From Candidatus Pacearchaeota archaeon (GTDB lineage Archaea > Nanobdellota > Nanobdellia > Pacearchaeales > GW2011-AR1), in assembly GCA_017609695.1 (NCBI GenBank), contig JAFCDM010000007.1, forward strand, positions 1 to 11,566: a DNA stretch of 11,566 nt. Direction: 5' to 3'. Below the pieces are notes generated by a model, which was given only the letters and a program-made list of their open reading frames with translations, did no database searches and was not told the origin of the DNA. Shown here piece by piece: positions 11,432 to 11,566 of the stretch. Positions within the stretch are counted from its first letter, which is position 1; the number at the start of each line of letters is the position of its first letter. The position numbers and the translations under genes are program-made.

Positions 11432-11566
11432 TTAATTAACTCCTTCTTTAGCTTTCCTCATCTTCCTACTTTTTTTCCATTTCCTATAAATAAACCAGAT
11501 AAGAATCAATACAATAATAATCCCTGCATAAAGGGTTGTGTTATTTCTTTTCATTAAACCAAGCTC
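11432..11566 (-). CDS. C-terminal membrane anchor of a protein (runs off the right edge)
   Basis: The frame is open to base 11566, giving at least 44 residues: a polar start (ELGLMKRNNT), one strong membrane helix (about 12-27, LYAGIIIVLILIWFIY) and a very basic tail (RKWKKSRKMRKAKEGVN). By the positive-inside rule the tail is cytoplasmic, so anything N-terminal is outside the cell. In archaeal MacB-type operons the preceding gene often encodes a secreted repeat protein with such a C-terminal anchor, which fits but cannot be tested here. Alternatively the ATG inside the fragment could start a tiny 40-aa membrane protein. The stop is one base before the next ATG. Confidence 0.6.
   Translation of the reverse strand, partial: ELGLMKRNNTTLYAGIIIVLILIWFIYRKWKKSRKMRKAKEGVN

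Noticed and set aside
1..11566. CRISPR array, IS element or attachment site
   Set aside because: No regularly spaced repeats, terminal inverted repeats, transposase or integrase were found. The only sizeable direct repeat is the S4/S11 tail repeat.

Overview
The window is a chromosomal segment of a very AT-rich archaeon. The evidence is archaeal or eukaryote-type ribosomal proteins (L21e, L18e, S4, S9, S11, S13, L13), RNA polymerase subunits D and F, a DUF655 protein and a class II tRNA-Leu encoded without CCA. Short compact proteins, TATA-box promoters about 25-30 nt before many ATGs, and charged extensions on core ribosomal proteins suggest a reduced-genome DPANN lineage (Nanoarchaeota/Woesearchaeota/Pacearchaeota type). 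That placement is inferred, not proven.

Layout, left to right. (1) 1-1703: the start of an unknown minus-strand gene; two overlapping, apparently paralogous, Cys-rich small membrane proteins on the minus strand; and a divergent plus-strand Cas4/RecB-like PD-(D/E)XK nuclease with a four-Cys Fe-S signature. (2) 1652-2302: a multi-pass membrane protein, tail to tail with the nuclease and overlapping it by 52 bp. (3) 2502-9326, minus strand, read right to left: L21e, RpoF, DUF655, S13, an unknown 108-aa protein, S4, S11, [plus-strand insertion], a 48-aa zinc ribbon, RpoD, tRNA-Leu, L18e, L13, S9. This is the classical archaeal S13-S4-S11-RpoD-tRNA-Leu-L18e-L13-S9 order, broken in two places. The 108-aa unknown gene lies between S13 and S4. 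A module of a two-motif LAGLIDADG-like protein (plus strand) and a divergent zinc ribbon lies between S11 and RpoD. (4) 9446-11566, minus strand: a 52-aa zinc-finger protein, a 77-aa unknown, and a MacB/FtsX-type ABC permease preceded by an 84-aa unknown and the membrane-anchored C-terminus of a protein running off the right edge.

How the genes work together: the centre is a translation and transcription housekeeping block (small-subunit and large-subunit proteins plus RNAP subunits D and F). The right end looks like a membrane export or lipoprotein-type ABC system whose ATPase would lie outside the window. Points most worth a second look: the tRNA-Leu anticodon reads AAG, and A34 is very unusual in archaea; a repeat spans the S4/S11 boundary and has built charged tails on both proteins; an almost fully paired 70-nt element precedes L21e; two adjacent hairpins lie between tRNA-Leu and L18e; and a possibly active LAGLIDADG protein interrupts the operon. 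No CRISPR array, insertion sequence or rRNA gene is visible.
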